NCBI RefSeq assembly: GCF_004328625.1 | Contig: NZ_CP032229.1 | Span: 4,154,001-4,218,000 of the forward strand | DNA length: 64,000 nt | Source: Streptomyces seoulensis | GTDB taxonomy: Bacteria; Actinomycetota; Actinomycetes; Streptomycetales; Streptomycetaceae | Direction of reading: 5' to 3' | Shown here: one piece after another, positions 1 to 8,634 of the stretch | Position numbering within the stretch: the first letter of the stretch is position 1 | Layout of the letters: each line of letters opens with the position of its first letter | The notes under the pieces: model-generated | Databases searched by the model: none | Seen by the model: only the letters and a program-made list of their open reading frames with translations | Told to the model about the DNA's origin: nothing | Translations under genes and position numbers: made by a program

Positions 1-2
1 GC

Positions 3-692
3 GACTCGGTCCCGCCGTACTACCTGAGCATGAAGATGCCGGACCAGAAGCAGCAGGTCTTCTCGCTGACGACGACCTTCACGCCGAACGGCCGGGACAA
101 CCTGAGCGCGTTCATGGCCGTCGACTCCGATCCGCGCGCCAGCGACTACGGCAAGATCAGAATCCTGAAGCTGCCGACCAGCACCACGGTCGACGGCCCC
201 AAGCAGGTGCAGAGCCAGTTCAACTCCGAACCGTCCATCGCGGAGACGATCAGCCTGCTGAGCCGGGGCCACTCCCAGGTCGAGTACGGCAACCTGCTCA
301 CCGTCCCGCTGGACGGCGGCCTGCTGTACGCGGAGCCGGTGTACGTGCGCGGCGGCACGCTGAAGTACCCGCTGCTGCGCAAGGTGCTGGTGACCTACGA
401 GGGCCGGACCGCCTTCGAGGACACCCTGGACCAGGCGCTGGACAAGGTCTTCGGGGTCAAGGGCTCCGAGCCGCCGGAGTCCGGCACCACCGAACCGCCG
501 GCCTCCACCAACCCGACGGTCCGCCAGGCCCTGGAAGACGCCCAGAAGGCGTACGACGCGGGCCAGGAGGCGCTGAAGTCCGGTCCGGACTGGGACGCCT
601 ACGCCAAGGCGCAGAAGGACCTCCAGGACGCGCTGCGGCGGGCCGAGAACGCCCAGTCCTCGACGGACAAGCCCCGGACCAGCGGCGACTGA
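3..692 (+). CDS. UPF0182 family membrane protein (C-terminal part)
   Basis: Only the last 229 codons are present; the frame is open from base 3 and its start lies outside the window. The residues from about 5 onward (YYLSMKMP, then [20 protein letters not shown], later a [14 protein letters not shown] segment) are typical of the soluble C-terminal half of the large actinobacterial UPF0182 membrane proteins, which carry several N-terminal TM helices. The last ~70 residues form a Pro/Ser/Thr linker ([13 protein letters not shown]) and a charged helix rich in Ala, Lys, Asp and Glu. The biochemical role of the family is unknown. It is followed by an initiator tRNA gene. Confidence 0.9.
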   Translation, partial: DSVPPYYLSMKMPDQKQQVFSLTTTFTPNGRDNLSAFMAVDSDPRASDYGKIRILKLPTSTTVDGPKQVQSQFNSEPSIAETISLLSRGHSQVEYGNLLTVPLDGGLLYAEPVYVRGGTLKYPLLRKVLVTYEGRTAFEDTLDQALDKVFGVKGSEPPESGTTEPPASTNPTVRQALEDAQKAYDAGQEALKSGPDWDAYAKAQKDLQDALRRAENAQSSTDKPRTSGD

Positions 693-735
693 CCGGAGCT
701 GCCCCCGCGCCGTGCTAGAGTTGTACACACAACGG

Positions 736-809
736 CGCGGGGTGGAGCAGCTCGGTAGCTCGCTGGGCTCATAACCCAGAGGTCGCAGGTTCAAATCCTG
801 TCCCCGCTA
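736..809 (+). tRNA. Initiator tRNA-fMet (CAT), copy 1
   Basis: A 74-nt cloverleaf with a CAT anticodon in the loop CTCATAA. The anticodon stem is CTGGG/CCCAG, giving the three consecutive G:C pairs that mark initiator tRNAs. The first base of the acceptor stem is C facing T (C1:U72 mismatch), the other initiator hallmark; the rest of the stem is GCGGGG/CCCCGC. CCA is not encoded (A73 is followed by CTGA). It is identical to the copy at 2931-3004 and is followed by a strong hairpin. Confidence 0.97.
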
Positions 810-816
810 CTGAAAA

Positions 817-851
817 CGAAGGCCCGGATCTCATTGAGATCCGGGCCTTCG
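817..851 (+). terminator. Hairpin terminator after tRNA-fMet copy 1
   Basis: Perfect 16-bp inverted repeat (817-832 with 836-851) around a 3-nt ATT loop, 7 nt after the tRNA. No T-tract follows, which is normal for Streptomyces terminators. Confidence 0.85.
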
Positions 852-1014
852 TGATGTGCGAACCCATGTCGCGCGCGTTTCATCGGCCGCGCCGCCGCCC
901 GGAGTTGGGCCAACTGTGTTTGACTTGTCTCTCTGTGGGCATGTCGACAAAACGCTGAAGTGACCTCACGGGCTGCGGTACACCGGGTGTACCCAGGTTG
1001 CAGGTGGTGCGACG

Positions 1015-2847
1015 ATGGACGTTATGGGGGACAAGGCAACTCTGTTCGAGACAGGGCGATTTGTGCAGCCTTCGGGTGAAGGACCGTCCCGCGACGTGGA
1101 CGAGATGGGGGAGGACGCCGAGGAGGTGCGCCTCGGGATGGCGGCGCGCACCGGCGACGCCGAGGCCGCCAGCGTCCTCGGTGCCATGCTGCTGCGCCGC
1201 GGCGACCTCGACGCGGCCGAACCCCAGCTCCGTGCCGCCGCGTCCGCCGGTGACCGGCCCGCCGCCAACAACCTGGGCGTCCTGCTGCACCAGCGCGGGT
1301 ACGCCGACGAGGCCGCCGACTGGTGGCGGATCGCCGCAGTCGCCGGCTCGGCCGCCGCCGCGCACGCGCTCGGCCGCCACCACCGCGAGCGCGGCGACGA
1401 ACCCGCCGCCGAGTACTGGCTGCGCCAGTCCGCCGAGCAGGGCCATGTGCTCGGCGCCTACGCCCTCGCCGACCTGCTGGAGCACCGGGGCGACTCCCGC
1501 TCCGCGTACTGGATGCGCGCCGCCGCCGAGCGCGGCCACCGCGAGGCCGCCTACCGCCTCGCCCGCTCCCTGGACGGCGGCGACGCCGAGCCCGGCACGG
1601 GGCGCGAGGAGGAGCCCGGTGCGGCGAAGGCGTCCACCGAGGCCGAGCAGTGGTACCGGCAGGCCGCCGCGCGCGGCCACCGCCGGGCCGCGCTGCACCT
1701 CGGCGCCATCCTGGAGAAGCGCGGCGAGCTGAAGGAGGCCGGGCGCTGGTACCTCACCTCGGCCAAGGACGGCGAAGCGCGCGCCGCCTGCGCCCTCGGC
1801 TTCCTGCTGCGCGACGCCGGGGACACCGAGAGCGCGGCCGTGTGGTGGCTGCGCGCCGCCCAGGACGGCGACGGCAACGCGGCCAACGCGCTGGGCGCCC
1901 TGCACGCCGAGCGCGGCGAGACCCAGACCGCCGAGCGCTGGTACCGGGCCGCGCTGGACGCCGGGGACGACAACGGCGCCTACAACCTCGGGCTGCTCTG
2001 CGCCGAGCAGGGCCGCACCGCCCAGGCCGAGCAGTGGTACCGGCGCGCCGCCTACGCCGGGCACCGGGAGGCGGCGAACGCGCTGGCCATCCTGCTGCTG
2101 CGGGGCGGCGACACCAGCGGGGCCGAGCCCTGGTTCTCCAAGGCCGCCGAGGCCGGCAGCGTGGACGCCGCGTTCAACCTGGGCATCCTGCACGCCGGCC
2201 GCGACACCGCGGAGGACAGCGAGGCAGCGGTGCGCTGGTACGAGCGGGCGGCCGCCGCCGGGCACACCGAGGCCGCCCTCCAGGTCGGCATCGCCCGGCT
2301 GCGCGAGGGCGACGAGCAGACCGCCGAGCGCCACCTGCGGTGCGCGGCCGGCGGCGGCAGCGCGGAGGCCGCGTACCGGCTGGCCACCGTGCTGGACGCG
2401 CGCCGCCCGCCGGAGCCCGCGCACGAGCTGGGCGAGAACGTGCACGACAAGACCGAGTGCGAGGAGTGGTACGAGCGGGCGGCCGGCCAGGGCCACCGGC
2501 GCGCCCAGGTGCGGGTCGGCATGCTCGCGGCGGCGCGCGGTGACGTGGTCGAGGCGGCGCGCTGGTACCGGGCGGCCGCCGAGGCCGGCTCCCGCAACGG
2601 CGCCTTCAACCTGGGGCTGCTGCTGGCCCGCGAGGGCAGCGAGCCCGAGGCCGCCGTGTGGTGGACCCGGGCCGCCGACGCCGGACACGGCAGGGCCGCG
2701 CTGCGTCTGGCCCTGGTGTACGCGCGCCGGGGCGAGCTTGCCGAGGGGCAGCGCTGGGCGGCCCGCGCGATGGAGCTGGGCCCGAAGGAGGTCGGCGAGC
2801 GGGCGGCCCGGCTGGAGGGCGCGCTGCGCGAGGAACTGTCGGCCTGA
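1015..2847 (+). CDS. Tetratricopeptide/Sel1-like repeat protein
   Basis: A 610-aa soluble protein made almost wholly of helical repeats of about 35 residues with a recurring core of the type A-x-x-WY-RRAA-x-x-GH-xx-AA (blocks such as EQWYRRAAYAGHREAANALA). This is the TPR/Sel1-like pattern used for protein-protein contacts; there is no signal peptide, TM helix or enzyme motif. Start ATG at 1015 is chosen because the repeat-bearing frame begins a few tens of residues later and no earlier in-frame start looks better. It stands alone between two identical initiator tRNA genes, so genome context gives no function. A very long frame on the other strand is an artefact of the GC-rich repeats. Confidence 0.9.
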   Translation: MDVMGDKATLFETGRFVQPSGEGPSRDVDEMGEDAEEVRLGMAARTGDAEAASVLGAMLLRRGDLDAAEPQLRAAASAGDRPAANNLGVLLHQRGYADEAADWWRIAAVAGSAAAAHALGRHHRERGDEPAAEYWLRQSAEQGHVLGAYALADLLEHRGDSRSAYWMRAAAERGHREAAYRLARSLDGGDAEPGTGREEEPGAAKASTEAEQWYRQAAARGHRRAALHLGAILEKRGELKEAGRWYLTSAKDGEARAACALGFLLRDAGDTESAAVWWLRAAQDGDGNAANALGALHAERGETQTAERWYRAALDAGDDNGAYNLGLLCAEQGRTAQAEQWYRRAAYAGHREAANALAILLLRGGDTSGAEPWFSKAAEAGSVDAAFNLGILHAGRDTAEDSEAAVRWYERAAAAGHTEAALQVGIARLREGDEQTAERHLRCAAGGGSAEAAYRLATVLDARRPPEPAHELGENVHDKTECEEWYERAAGQGHRRAQVRVGMLAAARGDVVEAARWYRAAAEAGSRNGAFNLGLLLAREGSEPEAAVWWTRAADAGHGRAALRLALVYARRGELAEGQRWAARAMELGPKEVGERAARLEGALREELSA

Positions 2848-2930
2848 GCTGCGGGAACGGCGTGCGCGGGACTTCGTGGGGAATCGATTTGCCTTCGCGG
2901 CCAGCGGTCCCGTAGTGTCGTGTTCACCGA

Positions 2931-3004
2931 CGCGGGGTGGAGCAGCTCGGTAGCTCGCTGGGCTCATAACCCAGAGGTCGCAGGTTCAAATCCTGTCCCC
3001 GCTA
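2931..3004 (+). tRNA. Initiator tRNA-fMet (CAT), copy 2
   Basis: Sequence identical over all 74 nt to the copy at 736-809, with the same C1:U72 mismatch and GGG/CCC anticodon-stem pairs. The flanks differ, so this is a maintained second gene rather than a large recent duplication that includes neighbours. Confidence 0.97.
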
Positions 3005-3011
3005 CTGAAGG

Positions 3012-3047
3012 CCGAGGGCCGGAATCCATATGGATTCCGGCCCTCGG
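3012..3047. terminator. Palindromic terminator between tRNA-fMet copy 2 and the fur-type gene
   Basis: A perfect 36-nt palindrome (18-bp arms, 3012-3029 with 3030-3047) directly after the tRNA and 37 nt from the stop codon of the convergent Fur-family gene. Its symmetry lets it serve both strands. Confidence 0.8.
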
Positions 3048-3083
3048 TCGTGTGCGGGCTCCTGCCCGCCGGGGCGGGCGGGC

Positions 3084-3500
3084 TCAGGCGGACGCGCACT
3101 CCGGGCACAGGCCCCGGTAGGTCACCTCGACGTCCGAGACGGCGAAGCCGAAGCGCTCGGTGTCCGGGAGGTCGGTGAGCGGGTCGCCGGTGGGGTGCAC
3201 GTCACGGATCGCGCCGCAGTGGGAGCAGACCAGGTGATGGTGCGGGCGGTGCGCGTTCGGGTCGTACCGCTTGGCGCGGTGGTCCGTGCTGACCTCCAGC
3301 ACCTCGCCGAGCGAGACCAGCTCGCCCAGGGTGTTGTAGACGGTCGCGCGGGAGATCTCCGGCAGCTTCACCACGGCGCGCGCGTGGACCTCGTCGGCCG
3401 TGAGGTGGACGTGCTCGCCGTCCAGCACCTCGGCCACCACTCGGCGCTGCGAGGTCAGCCGCCATCCGCGTCCACGCAGCCGGTCCAGAAGGTCACTCAT
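3084..3500 (-). CDS. Fur/PerR-family metal-dependent repressor (CatR-like)
   Basis: A 138-aa winged-helix regulator of the Fur superfamily. Residues 1-80 hold the DNA-binding domain (recognition helix around RATVYNTLGEL, 51-61). Residues 84-100 carry the regulatory metal cluster with His84, His87-89 and the structural zinc pair Cys92/Cys95 (CSHC); the second zinc pair is Cys132/Cys135 near the C-terminus. Position in the conserved Streptomyces gene order and sequence suggest the CatR/PerR branch (peroxide sensing, catalase control), but Fur, Nur and PerR types cannot be separated securely by eye. The ATG at 3500 is preceded by TACGCT and 7 nt, the spacing expected for a leaderless mRNA; no Shine-Dalgarno is seen. 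Confidence 0.88.
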   Translation of the reverse strand: MSDLLDRLRGRGWRLTSQRRVVAEVLDGEHVHLTADEVHARAVVKLPEISRATVYNTLGELVSLGEVLEVSTDHRAKRYDPNAHRPHHHLVCSHCGAIRDVHPTGDPLTDLPDTERFGFAVSDVEVTYRGLCPECASA

Positions 3501-3507
3501 GGCAGCC

Positions 3508-3513
3508 AGCGTA
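3508..3513 (-). promoter_or_regulatory. -10 element of a probable leaderless promoter (fur-type gene)
   Basis: TACGCT on the minus strand, ending 7 nt before the ATG at 3500, with no ribosome binding site between. This geometry puts the transcript start at or next to the A of ATG. Confidence 0.5.
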
Positions 3514-3555
3514 ACAGCAGGCCGACCAGATCCCGAACAGGTGTGATTTTGGAAC

Positions 3556-3590
3556 CGGAGCAGGGTTGGACTCGGTCCAACCCGGCTCCG
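3556..3590 (-). terminator. Terminator downstream of the CBS-domain gene
   Basis: Inverted repeat with 15-nt arms and one mismatch around a 5-nt loop (3556-3570 with 3576-3590), 7 nt beyond the stop of the CBS gene and before the fur-type gene on the same strand. It separates the two as independent transcripts. Confidence 0.75.
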
Positions 3591-3597
3591 GGTGAGG

Positions 3598-4023
3598 TCA
3601 GAGGGCCGGTTCGGGGGCGCGGGCGGGGGCCCAGCAGCGGATGATGTCGCGGACCGAGACGATGCCTGCGGGCTCGCCCCGGTCCAGTACGACCAGGTGC
3701 CGGAAGCCGCCGTGGGTCATGGCGCTCGCGGCCTCGTGCAGGGTCCAGGCCGGGGCGGCGAAGACGACGGACGTGGTGGTGTGGGCCTGGGCGGACTCCG
3801 CGTCCGGGTCCTGGCCGAGGCCGACGGAGTTGAGGATGTCCCGCTCGGTGAGGATGCCGATGCCGCCCGCGTCCGGGTCGAGCACCACGGCGGCGCCGAC
3901 CCGGCGGGCGGACATCAGGGCGGCGGCCTGGCGGAGGGTGTGGGCGGGGCCGATGGTCAGGACCACCGTGCTCATGGCGTCTTTGACGAGCGTGGGGGGT
4001 GATGCGGGGGCGGGAACGAGCAT
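3598..4023 (-). CDS. Tandem CBS-domain protein
   Basis: A protein of 141 aa (from the chosen start) made of two CBS motifs, the first in the N-terminal half (DAMSTVVLTIGPAHTLRQAA), the second ending with SVRDIIRCWAP. Paired CBS domains bind adenine nucleotides and usually act as energy sensors; stand-alone pairs like this are common in Streptomyces and their targets are mostly unknown. Three starts are possible. ATG 4023 is preferred because AGGAGG lies 12 nt upstream; an upstream in-frame start at 4065 lacks one, and ATG 3975 would remove the first strand of the domain. Two direct GRATTCAC repeats (4066-4081) lie upstream in the promoter region. Confidence 0.82.
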   Translation of the reverse strand: MLVPAPASPPTLVKDAMSTVVLTIGPAHTLRQAAALMSARRVGAAVVLDPDAGGIGILTERDILNSVGLGQDPDAESAQAHTTTSVVFAAPAWTLHEAASAMTHGGFRHLVVLDRGEPAGIVSVRDIIRCWAPARAPEPAL

Positions 4024-4173
4024 GGGCTTCAGCCACCTCCTGCGGAACCCGCGCCGCACAAGCACGGATTCACGAATTCACAAACGAGGGAAGCCTCAGA
4101 GTGACAGGTAAAAGGGAGGTCAACAAGGGGGCGCGCGTGGCCTGTGGAGGGCGCGCGGGCCTCGCGGGTGCGC

Positions 4174-4968
4174 TCAGTCGCCGAGACGCTCCAGCAGCGC
4201 CTCGTGCAGCAGGCCGTTGGAGGCCGCCGCGTTGCCGCTGTGCGGGCCCGGACGGCCGTCCAGGCCGGTGAAGGTGCCGCCCGCCTCGGTGACGATGATC
4301 GCGTTGGCCGCCATGTCCCACAGCGACAGCTCCGGCTCCGCGCACATGTCCACCGAGCCCTCCGCCACCATCATGTAGGGCCAGAAGTCGCCGTACGCGC
4401 GCGTGCGCCACACCTCGCGGGACAGCTCCAGGAAGCCGCCGAGCCGGCCGAGCTCCTCCCAGCCGGTGAGCGAGGAGTACGCGAAGGACGCGTCGGACAG
4501 CCCGCTCACCCCGGAGGCGTGGATACGGCTCGCCGAGGTCAGGCTGCGCCCGGTGAAGGCGCCGTGGTCCTTCGCGGCCCACCAGCGGCGGCCCAGCGCG
4601 GGCGCCGAGACCAGCCCCACCACCGGGTGGAACCCGCCCGGACCCGCCTCCATCAGCGAGATCAGGGTCGCCCACACGGGGACCCCGCGCACATAGTTCT
4701 TGGTGCCGTCGATCGGGTCGATCACCCAGCGGCGCGGGCCCGAGCCCTCGGCGCCGAACTCCTCGCCGAGCACCGAGTCACGGGGGCGGGCGCGCTGGAG
4801 GTGGTTGCGGATCAGCTCCTCGGCGGCCTTGTCCGCCTCGCTGACCGGGGTCATGTCCGGTTTCGTCTCGACCTTCAGGTCGAGGGCCTTGAAGCGCTCC
4901 ATGGTCGTCGCGTCGGCGGCGTCGGCGAGGACATGGGCGAGGCGCAGATCGTCGAGATAGTCCGGCAT
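4174..4968 (-). CDS. hisN: Histidinol-phosphatase, inositol monophosphatase family
   Basis: A 264-aa member of the Mg2+-dependent inositol monophosphatase superfamily. Metal-binding motifs are visible in order: LGEEFG near residue 70, DPIDGTKN near 85-92, and the C-terminal SLWDMAA. In actinobacteria this subgroup (HisN) dephosphorylates L-histidinol phosphate in histidine biosynthesis; a general inositol or sugar phosphatase remains possible from sequence alone. The next gene on the strand (CBS protein) lies 150 nt downstream. TACGGT stands 6 nt before the ATG and there is no Shine-Dalgarno, which suggests a leaderless message. Confidence 0.88.
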   Translation of the reverse strand: MPDYLDDLRLAHVLADAADATTMERFKALDLKVETKPDMTPVSEADKAAEELIRNHLQRARPRDSVLGEEFGAEGSGPRRWVIDPIDGTKNYVRGVPVWATLISLMEAGPGGFHPVVGLVSAPALGRRWWAAKDHGAFTGRSLTSASRIHASGVSGLSDASFAYSSLTGWEELGRLGGFLELSREVWRTRAYGDFWPYMMVAEGSVDMCAEPELSLWDMAANAIIVTEAGGTFTGLDGRPGPHSGNAAASNGLLHEALLERLGD

Positions 4969-4974
4969 GTGACG

Positions 4975-4980
4975 ACCGTA
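4975..4980 (-). promoter_or_regulatory. -10 element of a probable leaderless promoter (hisN)
   Basis: TACGGT on the minus strand, 6 nt before the hisN ATG at 4968. No convincing -35 was seen. Confidence 0.45.
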
Positions 4981-5133
4981 TCGGCCGGGGGTGTCCGGAA
5001 GCCACCAGGGGGGAGCGCGGGCGCGGCGTGCGGCGCGCAGGCCGAACCACGCCCCCGGAACGCCCCTGGACCCTTGACAGGGCCGGTGGGCGAGTCAAAT
5101 CTAAGCGCCACAGCTCGCCCCAGGGAGGCGAAG

Positions 5134-5742
5134 ATGCCCGCAGCCCGCGAATCGCTGCTGGACGCCGCAGGCAGAGCGCTCGCCCACCGGCCGTGGTCGA
5201 CGGTACGGATGGTCGACGTGGCCGCGGCCGCCGGAGTGTCCCGGCAGACGCTCTACAACGAGTTCGGCAGCAAGGACGGCCTGGCCCGCGCCCTGATGCG
5301 GCGCGAGGCCGACGGCTACCTGGCCGGCGTCGAACGCGCCCTCACCGGCCACGCCGACCCTCGCGACCGGCTGGCCGCCACCGCCGAGTGGACCGCCACC
5401 GCCGCCCGCGGCAACGCGCTGGTACGGGCCATGCTCACCGGAAGCTGGACCGAACGGCTCCCCGAGCCCGCCCGCCCCGGCGTGCCCTCCACCTCCACCG
5501 TGCCCGCGCAGCGCCGGGCCGACGGGCCGCTGCCCGCGCCCGGAGACTTCCTGCGGATGGTGCGCGACCGGGCCGTGGCCGTCCTCGCCGCGCCCGGCAC
5601 CCCCACGTCCGACACCGCGAAGCTGGCCTTCGCCTGCGAACTCGCCCTCCGCCTCGGCCTGTCCTGCGTGGCGGCACCGGCGGGCGACGGCGGCACGGCG
5701 GCACTCGTCCACCACGCCCTGCACCGCGACTTCGAGGGCTAG
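5134..5742 (+). CDS. TetR-family transcriptional regulator
   Basis: A 202-aa protein with an N-terminal TetR helix-turn-helix (residues ~5-52: ARESLLDAAGRALA, then MVDVAAAAGVSRQTLYNEF) and a variable ligand-binding C-terminal domain with an Ala/Pro-rich loop. Start ATG 5134 follows GGGAGG at 5123-5128 with normal spacing; the frame is open far upstream, but that part is antisense to hisN and is not coding. The gene converges on an SMR-type exporter 78 nt away. TetR proteins often control efflux pumps, so this may regulate the exporter, but the pair is convergent rather than divergent, so this is only a guess. Confidence 0.9.
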   Translation: MPAARESLLDAAGRALAHRPWSTVRMVDVAAAAGVSRQTLYNEFGSKDGLARALMRREADGYLAGVERALTGHADPRDRLAATAEWTATAARGNALVRAMLTGSWTERLPEPARPGVPSTSTVPAQRRADGPLPAPGDFLRMVRDRAVAVLAAPGTPTSDTAKLAFACELALRLGLSCVAAPAGDGGTAALVHHALHRDFEG

Positions 5743-5819
5743 GGGGTGTCTTGTCGGTCAGGCCGGATGAGGGTGCGGTGCCAGACACCGCGAGCCAGGC
5801 GGGACTTTCCGGACACGGC

Positions 5820-6143
5820 CTAGTGCGCCGACCCCGACAACTGGAGCCCGATCACGCCGACGATCACCAGGGAGATGGAGACGATCTTCAGGACGGACAC
5901 CAGGTCACCGAGGAAGACCATGCCGTAGATCGCCGTCCCGGCCGCGCCGATGCCGGTCCACACCGCGTAGGCGGGACCGACGTCGAGCTTCTTCAGAGCC
6001 AGGGTGAGCAGGCCGAAGCTGCCGAGGGCGAAGGAGGCGAAGGCGATGGTCGGCCAGAGCCGGGTGAACCCGTGGGACAGCTTCAGGCACACGGCGAACC
6101 CGGTCTCCAGAAGCCCGGCGACGATGACCAGCAGCCACGCCAT
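5820..6143 (-). CDS. Small multidrug resistance (SMR) exporter, SugE/Gdx-like
   Basis: A 107-aa protein with four predicted TM helices, the full length of SMR transporters. The first helix carries the essential membrane glutamate in GLLETGFAVCLKLSHGFTRL, close to the SugE/Gdx subgroup whose members export guanidinium; helix 3 has PAYAVWTGIGAAG. SMR proteins work as antiparallel dimers driven by proton influx. The start has GAGAGGA upstream. It lies 85 nt after rsgA on the same strand, which leaves no room for a full guanidine-I riboswitch and none was recognised. Confidence 0.88.
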   Translation of the reverse strand: MAWLLVIVAGLLETGFAVCLKLSHGFTRLWPTIAFASFALGSFGLLTLALKKLDVGPAYAVWTGIGAAGTAIYGMVFLGDLVSVLKIVSISLVIVGVIGLQLSGSAH

Positions 6144-6228
6144 GCGCTGTCCTCTCGTGGGGTCCGGATCTCCGGCTCGGTGCGATTATGCACTTACCGA
6201 ACCCGCGCCCCGGCAAACCACACGCGCC

Positions 6229-7239
6229 TCAGTCGCCCTCCCGGCGCTCCCTGGTCGCCAGCAGCCGGCGCAGCGAGTAGAGGCGGGCCTGGCGGGCGTG
6301 GCCCTCGGCCACCCACGCGTCCAGCGCGCAGTCCGGCTCGTCGTGGCTGCACGCGCGCGGGCAGCCCTCCGTCCCCGGCACCAGGTCCGGGAAGGCGTTG
6401 ATCACCCGCGAGGGGTCGATGTGCGCCAGCCCGAAGGACCGTACGCCCGGTGTGTCGACCACCCAGCCGGTGCCGTCGCCGAGCGGGAGCGCCAGCGCGG
6501 AGGTGGTGGTGTGCCGGCCCCGGCCGGTCACCGCGTTGACGTGTCCCGTCGTGCGCCGGAGGTCCTCCGGGACCAGGGCGTTGACCAGGGTGGTCTTGCC
6601 GACGCCGGAGTGACCGACGAACGCCGTTATCTTTCCGTCCAGTTGCTCGCGGACCCGGTCGGCCGCGTCGCCGTTCTCCAGCTCCTCGCGGCTGGTCACC
6701 ACGTAGGGGATGTCCAGGTCGCCGTACAGCTCCAGGAGCTTGTCCGGGGAGGCCAGGTCCGACTTGGTCATCACCAGCAGGGGAGTGAGGCCGCCGTCGA
6801 AGGCCGCGACCAGGCAGCGGTCGATCAGCCGGGGGCGGGGCTCGGGGTCGGCGAGGGCGGTGACGATGGCGAGCTGGTCGGCGTTGGCCACCACGACCCG
6901 CTCATAGGGGTCGTCGTCGTCGGCGGTGCGGCGCAGCAGGGAGGAGCGCTCCCCGATGCGCACGATCCGCGCGAGGGTGTCCTTCTGGCCCGACAGGTCA
7001 CCGACGATCGAGACCCGGTCACCCACCACGGCCGCCTTGCGGCCCAGCTCGCGGGCCTTCATCGCGGTGATGGTCCGCCCCTCGACCAGGCAGGTCAGCC
7101 GGCCCCGGTCGACGGTGAGGACCATGCCCTCCGCCGCGTCCTCGTGCTTGGGCCGGATGTTGGTCCGCGGGCGGTTGCCCTTGCGGTTGGGACGGGTACG
7201 GATGTCGTCCTCGTCGGTGTGCTTGCCGTAGCGGCGCAT
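6229..7239 (-). CDS. rsgA: Ribosome small-subunit-dependent GTPase A
   Basis: A 336-aa circularly permuted GTPase that acts in late 30S maturation. An N-terminal OB-like domain (~35-110) is followed by the G domain in permuted order: the G4 motif TKSD (158-161) precedes the P-loop GHSGVGKTT (209-217) and the G3 motif DTPG (262-265). The C-terminal zinc knuckle is Cys293, Cys297, His299, Cys304. It starts 17 nt after aroA and is almost certainly co-transcribed with it. This aroA-rsgA pairing next to sigR is conserved in Streptomyces. Confidence 0.95.
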   Translation of the reverse strand: MRRYGKHTDEDDIRTRPNRKGNRPRTNIRPKHEDAAEGMVLTVDRGRLTCLVEGRTITAMKARELGRKAAVVGDRVSIVGDLSGQKDTLARIVRIGERSSLLRRTADDDDPYERVVVANADQLAIVTALADPEPRPRLIDRCLVAAFDGGLTPLLVMTKSDLASPDKLLELYGDLDIPYVVTSREELENGDAADRVREQLDGKITAFVGHSGVGKTTLVNALVPEDLRRTTGHVNAVTGRGRHTTTSALALPLGDGTGWVVDTPGVRSFGLAHIDPSRVINAFPDLVPGTEGCPRACSHDEPDCALDAWVAEGHARQARLYSLRRLLATRERREGD

Positions 7240-7256
7240 GATCTCGTCCCGCCCGT

Positions 7257-8573
7257 TCAGTTACCGAGCATCCCGGCCCACAGCTCGGGGAAGTCCGGGA
7301 GGGTCTTCGCCGTCGTCGCCACGTTCTCGATCTCCACTCCCGGCACCGCCAGGCCGATGATCGCGCCGGCCGTCGCCATCCGGTGGTCGTCGTAGGTGTG
7401 GAAGACACCGCCGTGCAGCGGGCGCGGCCGGATGTGCAGGCCGTCGGCGGTCTCGGTGACGTCACCGCCGAGTTCGTTGATCTCCTTGGTGAGCGCGGCC
7501 AGCCGGTCCGTCTCGTGCAGCCGCAGATGGGCCACGCCCCGCAGGGTGGAGGGGGAGTCGGCGAGGGCGGCGACCGCGGCGATGCCGGGGGTCAGCTCAC
7601 CCACGTCGCCCAGGTCCACGTCGATGCCGTGCACCGCGCCGGAACCGGAGAACACCAGCCCGTACTCGGTCAGCTCGCAGGAGCCACCCATCTCGGTGAA
7701 GATCTCCCGCAGCCGGTCACCCGGCTGGGTGGTGCGCTCCGGCCAGTCCGGGATCGTCACCTTGCCGCCGGTGACCAGGGCGGCCGCCAGGAACGGCTGG
7801 GCGTTGGACAGGTCCGGCTCGACCGTGAGGTCCCGGCCCAGCAGCGCGCCCGGCGTCACCCGCCACACGTTCGGCTCGCCGCCCGACTCCGGGGTGTCGA
7901 CCTGGGCGCCGACCGCGCGCAGCATGTCCACCGTCATCCGGATGTGGGGGAGCGAGGGCAGGGTCGCGCCGGTGTGGCGGACCTCCACGCCCTGGTTGAA
8001 ACGCGGGGCGGACAGCAGCAGCGCCGAGACGAACTGGGACGACGAGGACGCGTCCACCGCCACCGGGCCGCCCTCCAGCGCCCCGCCGCCGTGCACGGTC
8101 AGGGGCAGCGCGCCCCGGCCGTCGTCGTCGATCCGGGCGCCCAGGACCCGGAGCGCGTCGATCACGCCGTGCAGCGGGCGCTCGTAGGAGCGGGGGTCGC
8201 CGTCGAAGCGGACCGGGCCGTCGGCCAGCGCGGCGACCGGCGGCAGGAAGCGCATGACCGTGCCCGCGTTGCCGACGTCCACCGTGGCCGGACCGCGCAG
8301 CCCCGTCGGCAGCACCCGCCACGCCTCGCCGGAGCCGTCCGGGCCGACGCCCTCCTCGATCTCCACGCCCATCGCGCGCAGCGCCCCGGCCATCAGCAGG
8401 GTGTCCCGCGACCGCAGCGGACGGCGCAGCCAGCCCGGCTCGGAGGCGAGGGCGGCCAGCACCAGGGCCCGGTTGGTGACCGATTTGGAACCGGGCACGT
8501 GGACCGTCGCGTCGACGGCCCCGGTCGCGTGCGGGGCGGGCCAGAGGGCGGTGTGAGCGGGGTTCACGGTCAT
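7257..8573 (-). CDS. aroA: 3-phosphoshikimate 1-carboxyvinyltransferase (EPSP synthase)
   Basis: A 438-aa enzyme of the shikimate pathway that joins shikimate 3-phosphate and PEP. The N-terminal substrate motif [16 protein letters not shown], the NAGTVMRF segment, [12 protein letters not shown] and the C-terminal [16 protein letters not shown] are all typical. Start ATG 8573 is preferred over an upstream in-frame GTG at 8582; neither has a strong Shine-Dalgarno. The gene is the first of the aroA-rsgA operon and is divergent from nothing close: the M50 peptidase gene upstream is on the same strand, 61 nt away. Confidence 0.95.
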   Translation of the reverse strand: MTVNPAHTALWPAPHATGAVDATVHVPGSKSVTNRALVLAALASEPGWLRRPLRSRDTLLMAGALRAMGVEIEEGVGPDGSGEAWRVLPTGLRGPATVDVGNAGTVMRFLPPVAALADGPVRFDGDPRSYERPLHGVIDALRVLGARIDDDGRGALPLTVHGGGALEGGPVAVDASSSSQFVSALLLSAPRFNQGVEVRHTGATLPSLPHIRMTVDMLRAVGAQVDTPESGGEPNVWRVTPGALLGRDLTVEPDLSNAQPFLAAALVTGGKVTIPDWPERTTQPGDRLREIFTEMGGSCELTEYGLVFSGSGAVHGIDVDLGDVGELTPGIAAVAALADSPSTLRGVAHLRLHETDRLAALTKEINELGGDVTETADGLHIRPRPLHGGVFHTYDDHRMATAGAIIGLAVPGVEIENVATTAKTLPDFPELWAGMLGN

Positions 8574-8634
8574 GCGCCCCACTTTAGTGGCTGGGACCGC
8601 ACCCAGATCTTGATCGAACCCGCCCGGCGGCGGC

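Noticed and set aside
880..2967. 695-aa open frame on the minus strand
   Set aside because: Antisense shadow of the TPR gene and through the tRNA; composition is the Gly/Ala/Arg/Val noise typical of GC-rich opposite frames.
5743..5819. Terminator between the TetR and SMR genes
   Set aside because: Only a 7-bp inverted repeat (GGTGTCT/AGACACC) with a 31-nt loop; too weak to call.
6144..6228. Guanidine riboswitch before the SugE/Gdx-like gene
   Set aside because: Only 85 nt are available and neither the guanidine-I core nor paired ACGR hairpin loops of type II are visible.
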